Assembly (NCBI GenBank): GCA_027077805.1
Contig: JALWTS010000035.1
Coordinates: 62,001 to 126,000 of the forward strand
Length of the DNA: 64,000 nt
From: Gammaproteobacteria bacterium
GTDB lineage: Bacteria > Pseudomonadota > Gammaproteobacteria > JABHGC01
Reading direction: 5' to 3'
In this document: piece by piece, positions 19,736 to 28,600 of the stretch
Numbering within the stretch: the stretch's first letter is position 1
Layout of the letters: each line of letters starts with the position of its first letter
The notes under the pieces: generated by a model
What the model saw: the letters and a program-made list of their open reading frames with translations, nothing else
The model's database searches: none
Told to the model about the DNA's origin: nothing
Position numbers and translations under genes: made by a program

Positions 19736-20026
19736 ATGATAAGAAAACTTATGCTTTATGCAACAATCGCTTCTTCCTTAAGTTTTGCGAGTATTACTCA
19801 TGCGACAGGCATTCGTAATTATATTAGCATTGTCGGTTCTTCAACGGTTTATCCATTTGCCACCGTTGTTGCTGAACAATTTGCTTGAACCACTCGTTAC
19901 AAAACCCCAAGATGAAATTGTATTCAAACGATTGCCCGCCGCCAACCCTTAGGCAAAGACTTACGCTTAATTGTATCAATTTATAGAATTGCCATTGATT
20001 TAGAACGCATTGGAGTTGATGCATAG
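19736..20026 (+). pseudogene. Deletion scar joining 5' end of pstS to an internal piece of phoU
   Basis: An ATG with a good AGGAGA site starts a signal peptide (MIRKLMLYATIASSLSFASITHA) and the mature start of a phosphate-binding protein (ISIVGSSTVYPFATVVAEQFA). An in-frame TGA follows at 19886. The same frame continues TTRYKTPR, as PstS would, meets a second TGA at 19913, and then reads QTIARRQPLGKDLRLI and IAIDLERIGVDA. That is the RRQP...DLR...DLERIG core of PhoU. It stops at 20024. In intact loci pstS and phoU flank pstCAB, so one deletion seems to have removed the rest of pstS, pstCAB and the first part of phoU; the end of phoU is also missing. Family recognition is by motif only. Confidence 0.8.
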
Positions 20027-20094
20027 TAGATAACTTGTTAATATGATTTAATTATTGCTAACAATCCCATGTTTAATTAAGAGTGATGTATAAA

Positions 20095-21288
20095 ATGGAA
20101 GTTTATCTAGTCGGTGGTGCCGTAAGAGATTATTATCTCAAGCAAGCGATTAAAGATAAAGATTGGGTAGTGGTTGGCGCTACTCCACAACAAATGTTAG
20201 CTCAGGGTTATACCCAAGTTGGCAAAGATTTTCCTGTATTTCTTCATCCTAACACTAAACAAGAATATGCCCTAGCAAGACACTACCCAAAAAATTTCTC
20301 TCCTAATAATACTTTGATTGATGATCTAAAATGTCGTGATTTAACCATTAATGCCATGGCACAAGATCAAATGGGTAAACTGATTGATCCCTTTGATGGC
20401 TTAAATGATCTACAACAAGGCATTTTACGTCATACTTATACGGATAGTTTTGTTGATGATCCCATACGGGTTTTACGCACCGCAAGATTTTCGGCACGTT
20501 ATGGTTTTGAGATTGCTGAAACAACCTTAGATTTAATGCGTAGCATCAGCCAGTCAACACAATTTAAACAATTAACCCCAGAACGGGTTTGGTTAGAATT
20601 GGAAAAAACCCTTAGCACTAAACAAGCTCGACGTTTTTTTGAAACCTTACGTTATGTTGGTGCTTTGGAAGTTTTATTCCCAGAAATCGATCAATTATTT
20701 GGTGTCCCCCAACCCAAACAACATCATCCAGAAATAGATACAGGCGAACATGTTTTAATGAGTTTACAACAGGCTTGTCAATTAACGGATTCGCTATTAG
20801 TTAGATTTGCTGTACTCATGCATGATTTAGGTAAAGCCAGCACACCGCCCGAACAATGGCCACATCATATTGCCCATGAAAAAAGAGGAGTAACACTGGT
20901 TAGGAATTTTTGTCAACGATTTAAAATTCCGAAAGCCTATCAAAAATTAGCGGAATTAACGGCTCAATATCATACCCATTGCCATCAAATTTTTTCAATT
21001 CGTCATCCTAAAAAAATTTATAAGCTACTAAAAGCCTTAGATGCACTACGTCGCCCCCAACATTTGCAAAATTTTGTGTTAGCCTGTGAAGCCGATGCGA
21101 AAGGTCGCACTGGCTTTGAACATCGTGAGTATCCTCAAGCCCAATATTTGCTTGAGATACAACAAGGATTAATGAATCTTGATTTAAAACCGCTATTGCA
21201 ACAAAATCTACCCCAAGCCCAATTAGTTGAAGCCATTATGCAACAACAGCTTAAGACCATTAAACAACAAATGTCCAAAAATTATTGA
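20095..21288 (+). CDS. cca: CCA-adding enzyme (tRNA nucleotidyltransferase) with HD domain
   Basis: Adds or repairs the 3' CCA of tRNAs. The N-terminal nucleotidyltransferase begins MEVYLVGGAVRDYYL, with catalytic DKDWVVVG, then the RDLTINAMAQD and DDPIRVLRTARFSARYGF motifs of class II enzymes. A C-terminal HD domain is present (HVLMSLQQACQL...LMHDLGKA), as in gammaproteobacterial Cca. The start at 20095 matches the family N-terminus; GTG 20083 and ATG 20086 are in-frame alternatives closer to an AAGAG sequence. The enzyme is needed here: tRNA-Cys and tRNA-Met in this window do not encode CCA. It follows the pst/phoU scar but is intact. Confidence 0.95.
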   Translation: MEVYLVGGAVRDYYLKQAIKDKDWVVVGATPQQMLAQGYTQVGKDFPVFLHPNTKQEYALARHYPKNFSPNNTLIDDLKCRDLTINAMAQDQMGKLIDPFDGLNDLQQGILRHTYTDSFVDDPIRVLRTARFSARYGFEIAETTLDLMRSISQSTQFKQLTPERVWLELEKTLSTKQARRFFETLRYVGALEVLFPEIDQLFGVPQPKQHHPEIDTGEHVLMSLQQACQLTDSLLVRFAVLMHDLGKASTPPEQWPHHIAHEKRGVTLVRNFCQRFKIPKAYQKLAELTAQYHTHCHQIFSIRHPKKIYKLLKALDALRRPQHLQNFVLACEADAKGRTGFEHREYPQAQYLLEIQQGLMNLDLKPLLQQNLPQAQLVEAIMQQQLKTIKQQMSKNY

Positions 21289-21379
21289 CTGTTAAACGAA
21301 AATATTATATCGTTAATAACCAAGTAAATTACTCAAGTATTAAATACGACAAATAAGAACAAATAGGATAAATAAGACC

Positions 21380-21868
21380 ATGATGCAGAATATAAGTATT
21401 AACCGCATTCAAGACACATTTGAACTACTTGATGATTGGGAGCAACGTTATCAGTATTTGATTGAGTTGGGTAGTAAACTACCTGAGCTTGAGCCACAAT
21501 ATAAAACCAAAGAAAATCAAGTGATGGGCTGTATGAGTCAAGTATGGTTTAAAGCGAAACCTTCGGATGAAAATCCTGAGAAAATTGAATTAATGGCAGA
21601 TTGTGATACCAGTGTGGTTAAGGGAATTGTGGCATTACTTGTTGTTATTTATTCGGGTAAAACCCCCAAACAGGCCCTAGCAATTGATACAGACAAAATC
21701 TTTAACGAACTAGGCATTTATGATCATCTTAGTCCTACACGCCATTTTGGCGTATATGCCATGGTGGAAAAAATTAAAGGGATTTTTCAAGCGTATTCTT
21801 CTCAACCATATGCGACGCCAATAACAAAAAAGCAAGCTCAATCTGATTTGATTAAAACACAGCCATAA
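21380..21868 (+). CDS. SufE-like sulfur acceptor protein
   Basis: Accepts sulfane sulfur from a cysteine desulfurase and passes it to an Fe-S scaffold. The conserved catalytic loop NQVMGCMSQVW places the acceptor Cys at position 51, as in SufE/CsdE. The downstream region (DTSVVKGIVALLVVIYSGKTPKQAL and the end of the fold, LSPTRHFGVYAMVEKIK) is conserved. At 162 residues it is slightly longer than E. coli SufE because of a C-terminal tail. No suf or csd genes adjoin it, so SufE and CsdE cannot be told apart. Two adjacent ATGs (21380, 21383) are possible starts. Confidence 0.9.
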   Translation: MMQNISINRIQDTFELLDDWEQRYQYLIELGSKLPELEPQYKTKENQVMGCMSQVWFKAKPSDENPEKIELMADCDTSVVKGIVALLVVIYSGKTPKQALAIDTDKIFNELGIYDHLSPTRHFGVYAMVEKIKGIFQAYSSQPYATPITKKQAQSDLIKTQP

Positions 21869-21904
21869 ACTTATTAAAAAATACGGTTTTAAAACAATTA
21901 ACCG

Positions 21905-21940
21905 AAAAACTAGGACAGCTTTAATTTGCCCTAGTTTTTT
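21905..21940. terminator. Bidirectional intrinsic terminator
   Basis: A perfect ten-base inverted repeat AAAAACTAGG / CCTAGTTTTT with a 15-base loop, flanked by A and T runs, lies between the convergent sufE-like gene and the Lys-rich membrane protein gene. Either strand gives a stem ending in Ts. Confidence 0.88.
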
Positions 21941-21978
21941 ACAAAAAATTAAGTTAATAGAGCGACTCAATTGAAATC

Positions 21979-22866
21979 CTAGTCTGAGCTTGAACTTGAG
22001 TTTTGGATTTCTTCAGTAACTGTCGTGCTTACTGAATCGTCTGCAAAATTGGTGTTAATTAGACTATAAACCCCCATCCATAATGCAATAACTAAAATCA
22101 TTTTAATCATCATTGCAATAATAACATACATACTATCTTGGGTTTCAGGTGATTCCATTGTTGTCTCCTTGTCATGAGTAGTTTCTGTTTCTAGCACAGT
22201 TGCCGGTTGTTCAGCGACAACTTCTTTAGATTTAGATTTTTCTTTTGTTAGCTTTTCCTCAGCACTATTTTCTACTTTTGCATCAGAGCTATTATCTTTA
22301 GTTTCAGTGGCGTTTACTTCTGAGCTATCACCTTTCGTTTCAGTGGTTTCAGTGGCGTTTACTTCTGAGCTATCACCTTTCGTTTCAATGGTTTCAGTGG
22401 CGTTTACTTCTGAGCTATCACCTTTCGTTTCAATGGTTTCAGTGGCGTTTACTTCTGAGCTATCACCTTTCGTTTCAATGGTTTCAGTGGCGTTTACTTC
22501 TGAGCTTTCGCTTTTCGTTTCCACTGCTTCAGTAACTTTCACTGCTGAGCTATCATCTTTAGTTTCAGTGGCTTTTGCTGACTCAACGGCATCAGCTTGT
22601 ACTGAATCTATTTTCGGTTGTTTTGTTTGCTCTACAGTATTAGTCTTAGCGACAGTAGTCCTAGTTGAAGATTGACTACGCGATTGATGACCCGCTTGAT
22701 TTCTGGTCGTAGATTTTTTAACAGTGCTTTTTTTAGTTGTCGCTTTTTTCCTAGTCGCTGCTTTTTTTCGTACGGCCTTTTTACGATTTGTCGCTTTTTT
22801 CTTAGGACTAGGACGTGCTTTGTTCGCTTGCTGATTGCTCCCTGTCGTTTTATCTTCTTCTGTCAT
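21979..22866 (-). CDS. Lys-rich (histone H1-like) repeat protein with C-terminal membrane anchor, function unknown
   Basis: Not assigned to a known family. Residues ~15-65 are dominated by KKA, RKK, TKK and KST units, resembling the Lys/Ala tails of bacterial H1-like or AlgP-like proteins. Residues ~70-220 are acidic and Ser/Thr-rich, including about five near-identical 15-residue repeats (ETKGDSSEVNAT core). One strong hydrophobic segment (~MYVIIAMMIKMILVIALWMGVY) lies near residue 250, followed by a short acidic Ser-rich tail. A strong GGAGG seven bases before the ATG shows it is translated. Positive-inside logic puts the basic domain in the cytoplasm. It is divergent from znuA and ends at a strong terminator, so it is a single-gene unit. 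A DNA- or polyanion-binding membrane tether is conceivable but unproven. Confidence 0.75.
   Translation of the reverse strand: MTEEDKTTGSNQQANKARPSPKKKATNRKKAVRKKAATRKKATTKKSTVKKSTTRNQAGHQSRSQSSTRTTVAKTNTVEQTKQPKIDSVQADAVESAKATETKDDSSAVKVTEAVETKSESSEVNATETIETKGDSSEVNATETIETKGDSSEVNATETIETKGDSSEVNATETTETKGDSSEVNATETKDNSSDAKVENSAEEKLTKEKSKSKEVVAEQPATVLETETTHDKETTMESPETQDSMYVIIAMMIKMILVIALWMGVYSLINTNFADDSVSTTVTEEIQNSSSSSD
22302..22526 (-). repeat. 45-bp coding minisatellite, about five copies
   Basis: Units begin at 22302, 22347, 22392, 22437 and 22482, each 45 bases and encoding a 15-residue ETKGDSSEVNAT-type unit. The middle copies are almost identical at DNA level, and the last is diverged. 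Copy number is likely to vary between strains. Confidence 0.93.
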
Positions 22867-22965
22867 GTTTAAGCCTCCGAAACTCTGATTAATAATTGAT
22901 TCACTAAAAATGTAGCAAAAATCAAAAAAAATACAAAAATATCACTGAATAGATTTTAACTCACA

Positions 22966-22985
22966 GTTTATTTGTTATAATAAAC
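22966..22985 (+). promoter_or_regulatory. Candidate Zur operator overlapping znuA promoter
   Basis: A 20-base inverted repeat, GTTTATT-N6-AATAAAC, lies 25 bases before the znuA start and covers a TATAAT -10 hexamer (22976-22981). Its centre TGTTATAATAAAC is close to the known gammaproteobacterial Zur half-sites around GTTATAATATAAC. It is also in the divergent gap upstream of the Lys-rich protein gene. Confidence 0.5.
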
Positions 22986-23009
22986 GATTATTTATTTGGG
23001 TCAGTTTTT

Positions 23010-23909
23010 GTGAATAGATTGCAATTCTTTTCTTTGTTATCCTTACTTTTATTCTCACCATTGTCAGTGAGTGCAGAACCTATCAATATATTAGTAAGCA
23101 TTTTACCATTAAAGCATTTTGTTGAAGTAATCGGTGGCGAAAAAGTCAATGTGTCAGTGATTGTTAGACCTGGACAAAACCCAGAAAATTACACCCCTGC
23201 CCCACAAGATGTTATCCAAATCAGCCGCAGTCAAATTTATTTTCAAATGAATTTAACATTTGAACAAATTTTCAATCAAACTTTAAAACAAACTCATCCG
23301 AATCTTAAAACTGTTAATGTTACGGAAAGTATTAACGCACTACCTCAGAATACGATTCAAGCCGAGCAACAAAACTTAGGCTCTCAACATCCTACAGAGC
23401 AAACACATCATCAGGCACATCAACATGATTTGCATGTTTGGACAGATCCAATTTTAGTAAGGGACATTACCCTTAGGATTAGAAACAATTTAATTCAAAT
23501 TGACCCAAGTCATCGTTATCAATACAAAAAAAATTATGAAGCATTCTCGAAGAAACTTGAACAACTAGATCAAGATATTCAAAAATTATTTCGCAACAAA
23601 ACTTCAAAAACATTTCTGGTATTTCATCCGGCATGGGGTTATTTTGCCAAACGTTACGGACTCACCCAAGTTGCCATTGAAAAAAATGGTAAAGAACCCA
23701 GTGCCAAAGATTTAGCTCAACTCACTGGCTGGGCAAAACAGGCTAAACTTAATACCTTATTTGTGCAACCACAATTTCATCAAAAATCTGCCTTCGTCAT
23801 TGCCCAAATACTTTCTGCCAAAATTATTACCTTGGATCCGCTTGCGGAGAATTATATCCCCAATACATATCAAGTCGCCATAAAACTTGCTAACTCAATG
23901 CCAGAGTAA
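23010..23909 (+). CDS. znuA: Zinc ABC transporter substrate-binding protein
   Basis: Periplasmic zinc (possibly manganese) receptor feeding the ZnuCB transporter. It starts with GTG at 23010; the N-terminus MNRLQFFSLLSLLLF..SVSA is a signal peptide. The family motifs are ILVSILPLKHFVEVIGG, RPGQNPENYTPAP, HVWTDPILV and VFHPAWGYFAKRYGL. A His-rich loop (THHQAHQHDLH at ~132-143) favours zinc over manganese. At 299 residues it is of normal length. It is followed after 18 bases by the ATPase gene. The Zur-like inverted repeat upstream suggests repression when zinc is sufficient. Confidence 0.9.
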   Translation: MNRLQFFSLLSLLLFSPLSVSAEPINILVSILPLKHFVEVIGGEKVNVSVIVRPGQNPENYTPAPQDVIQISRSQIYFQMNLTFEQIFNQTLKQTHPNLKTVNVTESINALPQNTIQAEQQNLGSQHPTEQTHHQAHQHDLHVWTDPILVRDITLRIRNNLIQIDPSHRYQYKKNYEAFSKKLEQLDQDIQKLFRNKTSKTFLVFHPAWGYFAKRYGLTQVAIEKNGKEPSAKDLAQLTGWAKQAKLNTLFVQPQFHQKSAFVIAQILSAKIITLDPLAENYIPNTYQVAIKLANSMPE

Positions 23910-23927
23910 GCAATGCTTGAATCATAA

Positions 23928-24674
23928 ATGTTAGTCTCATTACAAAATCTTTATTTTAGCTATCAACACAATATCATTCTCGAGAATATCAATCTTGATA
24001 TTTTCACAGGAGATTTTTTAGGCATTGTCGGTCCTAATGGTGGTGGCAAAACCACCTTATTAAAAATCATATTAGGCTTATTAAAACCAACCGCAGGTCA
24101 AATTTTAATTCAACAACAACCTTTAAAAAAATCCCAATTAAATATTGCCTATGTTCCGCAATTTTTTAATTTTGCCAAAACCTTTCCTATTTCGGTATCA
24201 GAAGTCGTGCTATTAGCACGTTTGCCTTATACATGGTTACGTTTAGGCTACTACTCGAAACAGGATAAAATCATTGCCCAGCAAGCAATGGAAGAAACCT
24301 CTATTGCCTCACTCGCAAAACAAGCACTTAAGCATTTATCAGGCGGGCAATTACAACGAGTATTTATTGCCCGAGCATTAGCTTGCCAACCCAAATTATT
24401 GATACTCGATGAACCGACAGCAAATATTGATTTTAGAGCCGAAGAAGATATTTTTGATTTATTAAAACAACTCAACCAACGTATGACTATTATTGTCGTG
24501 TCTCATGATATTGGCTTTATTTCACAATATATTAATAAAATTGCCTGTTTAAATCGTACTTTAGTGTACCATTCAACCCAGCCGATTAATGACTCAGTTA
24601 TTCAAAAACTTTATGGAAACGCTGTTGGTATGATTCAACACCAACAGGAGCCTCCGCATGAATCTGACCATTGA
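23928..24674 (+). CDS. znuC: Zinc ABC transporter ATP-binding protein
   Basis: Energises zinc uptake at the inner membrane. Complete ABC motifs are present: Walker A GPNGGGKTT at ~35, Q-loop YVPQ, signature LSGGQLQR, Walker B LLILDEPTANID, and the switch His in VVSHDIG. The 248 residues equal the family length. It lies between the znuA and znuB genes with short spacers, so a single operon is clear. The final residues (HQQEPPHESDH) include several His, as ZnuC C-termini often do. Confidence 0.94.
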   Translation: MLVSLQNLYFSYQHNIILENINLDIFTGDFLGIVGPNGGGKTTLLKIILGLLKPTAGQILIQQQPLKKSQLNIAYVPQFFNFAKTFPISVSEVVLLARLPYTWLRLGYYSKQDKIIAQQAMEETSIASLAKQALKHLSGGQLQRVFIARALACQPKLLILDEPTANIDFRAEEDIFDLLKQLNQRMTIIVVSHDIGFISQYINKIACLNRTLVYHSTQPINDSVIQKLYGNAVGMIQHQQEPPHESDH

Positions 24675-24695
24675 ATTTACGAACAGAATAATCTT

Positions 24696-25550
24696 ATGGA
24701 ACAATTTATCAACGCCGTGCTAGAATTTGAGTTTATGCAATATGCCTTGCTTGCAGGCTTATTAGTAAGTATCAGCTGTGGTATTACTGGCAGTTATGTT
24801 TATATCAAACGACTAGGATTTCTGGCTGGGGGTATTGCCCATGCTATTTTTGCGGGTATGGGTATTGCTTATTATTTAGGCTACTCCCCTATTTTAGGAG
24901 CAGTTTTATTTGCCATCTTTGCCGCATTAGTTATCGGTTGGATTCATTTAAGTTTTGATCAACAAGAAGATATTTTGATCAGTGCGTTCTGGTCAGTTGG
25001 TATGGCAATTGGGATTATCTTTCTTTACCGTACCCCTGGTTATAATATTGATTTAATGAGCTATTTATTTGGCAATATTTTAATGGTCTCCAAACAAGAC
25101 TTAGGTTTTATTATTATTTTGAATAGTATTATTTTGCTCAGTACTTTGCTGTTTTATCGCTCATTTTTATTAATCTGTTTTGATCAAGAATTTGCAACCC
25201 TTAGAGGCATTTCTGTTCGTTTTTATTACCTATTTCTATTATGCCTAATTGCCTTGACGGTTGTGCTACTGATTCAAATAGTAGGACTGGTATTAGTATT
25301 AGCTTTGTTAACATTACCTGCCGCAATGGCAGCACAATATACTCATTCGCTTGCTTATAGGATGTTAATATCCGTTTTACTTGGCGGTTTTTTTACGACA
25401 GGTGGCTTAGCTTTGTCTTATCAACCAAATCTACCCGCAGGTGCAAGCATTATTTTATTAGCAGGATTAAGTTACTTATGCTCACTGCTATTACAAGCAC
25501 TACGCAAAAAATGGCAACAACATAAAACATCAGCCACAAATAAACTCTAG
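24696..25550 (+). CDS. znuB: Zinc ABC transporter permease
   Basis: Inner-membrane channel of the zinc importer, ABC-3 family. About eight hydrophobic segments span the 284 residues. The family's conserved AGGIAHAIFAGMGIAYYLG segment occurs at ~45, and the ALLTLPAAMAAQYTHSLAYRM cytoplasmic coupling region at ~195. It completes a znuA-znuC-znuB operon and its last codons are followed by a C-rich inverted repeat without a T tract. No further zinc gene follows. Confidence 0.93.
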   Translation: MEQFINAVLEFEFMQYALLAGLLVSISCGITGSYVYIKRLGFLAGGIAHAIFAGMGIAYYLGYSPILGAVLFAIFAALVIGWIHLSFDQQEDILISAFWSVGMAIGIIFLYRTPGYNIDLMSYLFGNILMVSKQDLGFIIILNSIILLSTLLFYRSFLLICFDQEFATLRGISVRFYYLFLLCLIALTVVLLIQIVGLVLVLALLTLPAAMAAQYTHSLAYRMLISVLLGGFFTTGGLALSYQPNLPAGASIILLAGLSYLCSLLLQALRKKWQQHKTSATNKL

Positions 25551-25694
25551 CCCCCCAAAAAATTGGAAGGGCTAGAAACACACTCAGGGACTCAACAAGA
25601 AGAGGAGACTTGTATCTTGTTAATGTCAGGATTGTAGCTCATATCCGCAATATTTTTATTGATATATATCAATAACCCAGAGTTTAGACTTTAT

Positions 25695-28600
25695 TTAACT
25701 AAATTCTAGATCCCATAACAATCGCCATAAACGAATCGTTTGATCACGGCTTGCCGATACTAAAAAGTCTTTATCATCACTAATCGCAATATCAGTCACA
25801 GCATCGGTATGACCTAAAATGGTTTCAATACATTGAGCTGGTTTTTGTGAATAATCCCAAATTTTAATGGAATTATCCGCACTTGCTGAAATTAAAAATT
25901 GACCGTCATTAGTCGTTTTCAAGGCTAATACCTCGGTATTATGAGCGGTGATGACCTGATCACATTGTTGTAATTGTAAATCCCATATCCGAATTTCACC
26001 ACTGATATCACCCGAAAAAGCCCAATCTTTATCCTGAGGGTGAAACCATACCGCTTGGACTGCTTGCAAATGACCTCGTAGTAATACACTAGAATCACTA
26101 TCACCTAGACACCATAGCTTAATGATACCCTCTTCACTACCTACTAAAATTCTATCACCCATGGCATCAATCGCAACTGACATGGCGTTATAATTTCTTA
26201 ATCGTTGAAACTGTTTACCTGAGGCTAAACTCCATAGTCGAATATCACCATCCCCCCCCATAGATACCGCTCGTTCATCATTGGCACTAATGGCAACTTT
26301 CGTTACAAAATCAGCATGCCCAGGAAACTGATGTAATAATTTTTTGCTTTTCATACCCCAAATGTTTACTGGCTGGCGATCAGAACTGCCTGAAATCGCA
26401 AACTTATTATGATGACTTAATGCCAGACTATTCACAATACCCATCCCCTCTTGTTTAAAGCGATGCAAACATTCTCCAGTTTTAATATTCCATAATTGAA
26501 TGCTTTTATCCAGGCCCGCAGAAATCACGGTTTGATTATCATTAAATAATGCTATGGCTGTTATTTTGCCATGCTTGGTTTCTATTGTTTCCAAATTAAA
26601 GTAACAAATAATATCAACAATGTTACCTTTTTGCTGTAATTTACGATAAACTTTGAGAACAGCATCAATATCCCGAAATTGGGCATCCCCCCATGCTTCA
26701 TACAAAATGGCATAAGCCTGTTCATAATCTCGACGCCGACATAGCTTTTCCGCTTGCCCTACCACATAATCTAAAATTTCAGATTCTTTTTCTCGAATTT
26801 GACTTCCTTTTGGTGGTGCTAATTGCAAGCCTGCTTGATAAGGTTGACTTGAGCTTATTTTCCATAGTTTAATCGTTTTGTCATAACTTGCGGATAATAC
26901 CCATTGTAAATCACCTAATGCCAGCACATCTGAGATTGCATCCGTGTGTTCCATTAAACTTAAGTAACTGCTTTCACCATCAAGTTTCCATAACTTAACC
27001 ACCTTATCCTCAAAACCGCCAGCAGAAACTAAAAACCGTCCATAACTTTGACTCACTGCAACCGCATTAATCGCATCGACATGACCCCGTCTGACTTTAA
27101 TACATTCGCCCGTTTCTAAATTCCATTCTCGCAAGGTTTTATCCTTACTCGCAGAAACTAATAGCCACTGTTGCGGATTCACCGCTAAACTGCTGACAGC
27201 ATCCTGATGACCTGAAAATGTTTTCACACAGCGTTCCGTTTTAATATCCCAAATTTTAATCACCCTATCCTCACCTGCCGACGCAAGATATTGATTAGAA
27301 TGTGCTAAACAATAAACCTTATCGCTATGCCCATCTTTACCCCATAGATGTTCACCTAAAATTCGTAATGGTTTTGCGGTAGCAATATCCCAAATCCGAA
27401 TGGTTTTGTCATAACTGGATGAATATAAATGCTTGTGCTTAGCATCATTAATAACAACGAAATCAGTAACCACATCCGTATGACCAACAAATGTATGTAC
27501 ACATCGCCCTGACTTTAAATCCCACATTTTAATGTTACTATCTGATGAGGCTGAAAATACAAATCGACTTTTAGGTATTGCCAATACTTTCTGAATAGCA
27601 CCTTGATGCCCTGAAAAACTGCGAATAAATTCACCTGTTTTTAATTTCCATAACCGCATTTCCCCCGATTGATCACCTGACACAAAATAACTGCCATCCG
27701 CAACTAAAGTAATACTATTGACTTCTGCTTGATGTCCACTAAAGGTCTTAACACAAGTAATAGGGTCAAACTGTATATTGGAAAACAAATGTTGATATTT
27801 ATCAGGATAATCTTGTAAGGCTTGTTGCACGGATTTAATATCAGCACGCTGTGCATGAATATAAGCACTTAATTCGGCTAATACTTCGGGTAAGACCATA
27901 GGATTACTACGGCAATTTTTTAAACGTCGTAAGACTTCTTGATCATCAATCTTACCTTGATTCCAATCTAGCAATGACAAATTATAAGTCGCTTGTGGAT
28001 GCGATGGATCAATTTTTAAGGCATTTCTAAAACAATGGATGGCATCTTCTTTAGCATTGAGTTGGTAATAGGAATAGCCTTGATTATTAGCATCATCGCC
28101 TTGGGCTTGATAATTTTGCAACTCATAGTTAGGGGCATCTTGCTGATAAAGTTCATGATAAACTTGATTCAGTTGTTGTCTTAATTGCGTAAAGTCTTGA
28201 ATGCGTTGACTACGCTCAATGGCAATGCTAGTCAGTAGAATATCTCTTAACGAGTCAGGCAGATCTTCACGAAATTTTTTAGGATCAGGGGGAGGATTCA
28301 TCATTTCGACTGCTTTGCGATAAGGACGTTTTTGCAAAAACATTTCCCACAAACAAATACCAAAGCTATACACATCAGAATCAAACCAAACGCCATCAGG
28401 ATAAGCATCACTACGTTTACGGGAATCAACACGCTGTTCAGGTGCCATATAACCCATGGTTCCCATTACCATACCATACATCGTACCTTTAACATTTTGT
28501 AAGTCTTGGTGATGCGTAATAATTTTTTCTTCCACCCCCCCCCCACCCACTAAACCAAAATCCGTCACTTTAATTTTGCCATCTTTAGTCATTAAAGCAT

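Noticed and set aside
19886..19888. TGA in the pstS remnant as a recoded (Sec or Trp) codon
   Set aside because: Other genes here use TGA as a normal stop, no selenocysteine hairpin is seen, and a second TGA follows nine codons later before the sequence changes to PhoU.
22307..22675. Open frame on the plus strand opposite the 45-bp repeats
   Set aside because: It is open only because the repeat lacks stops in that frame; there is no ribosome site and the minus-strand gene has a strong one and a sensible product.
25547..25575. Hairpin CTAGCCC / GGGCTAG at end of znuB as a terminator
   Set aside because: The stem is followed by AAACAC on the plus strand and no T run on either strand, so an intrinsic terminator is not supported.
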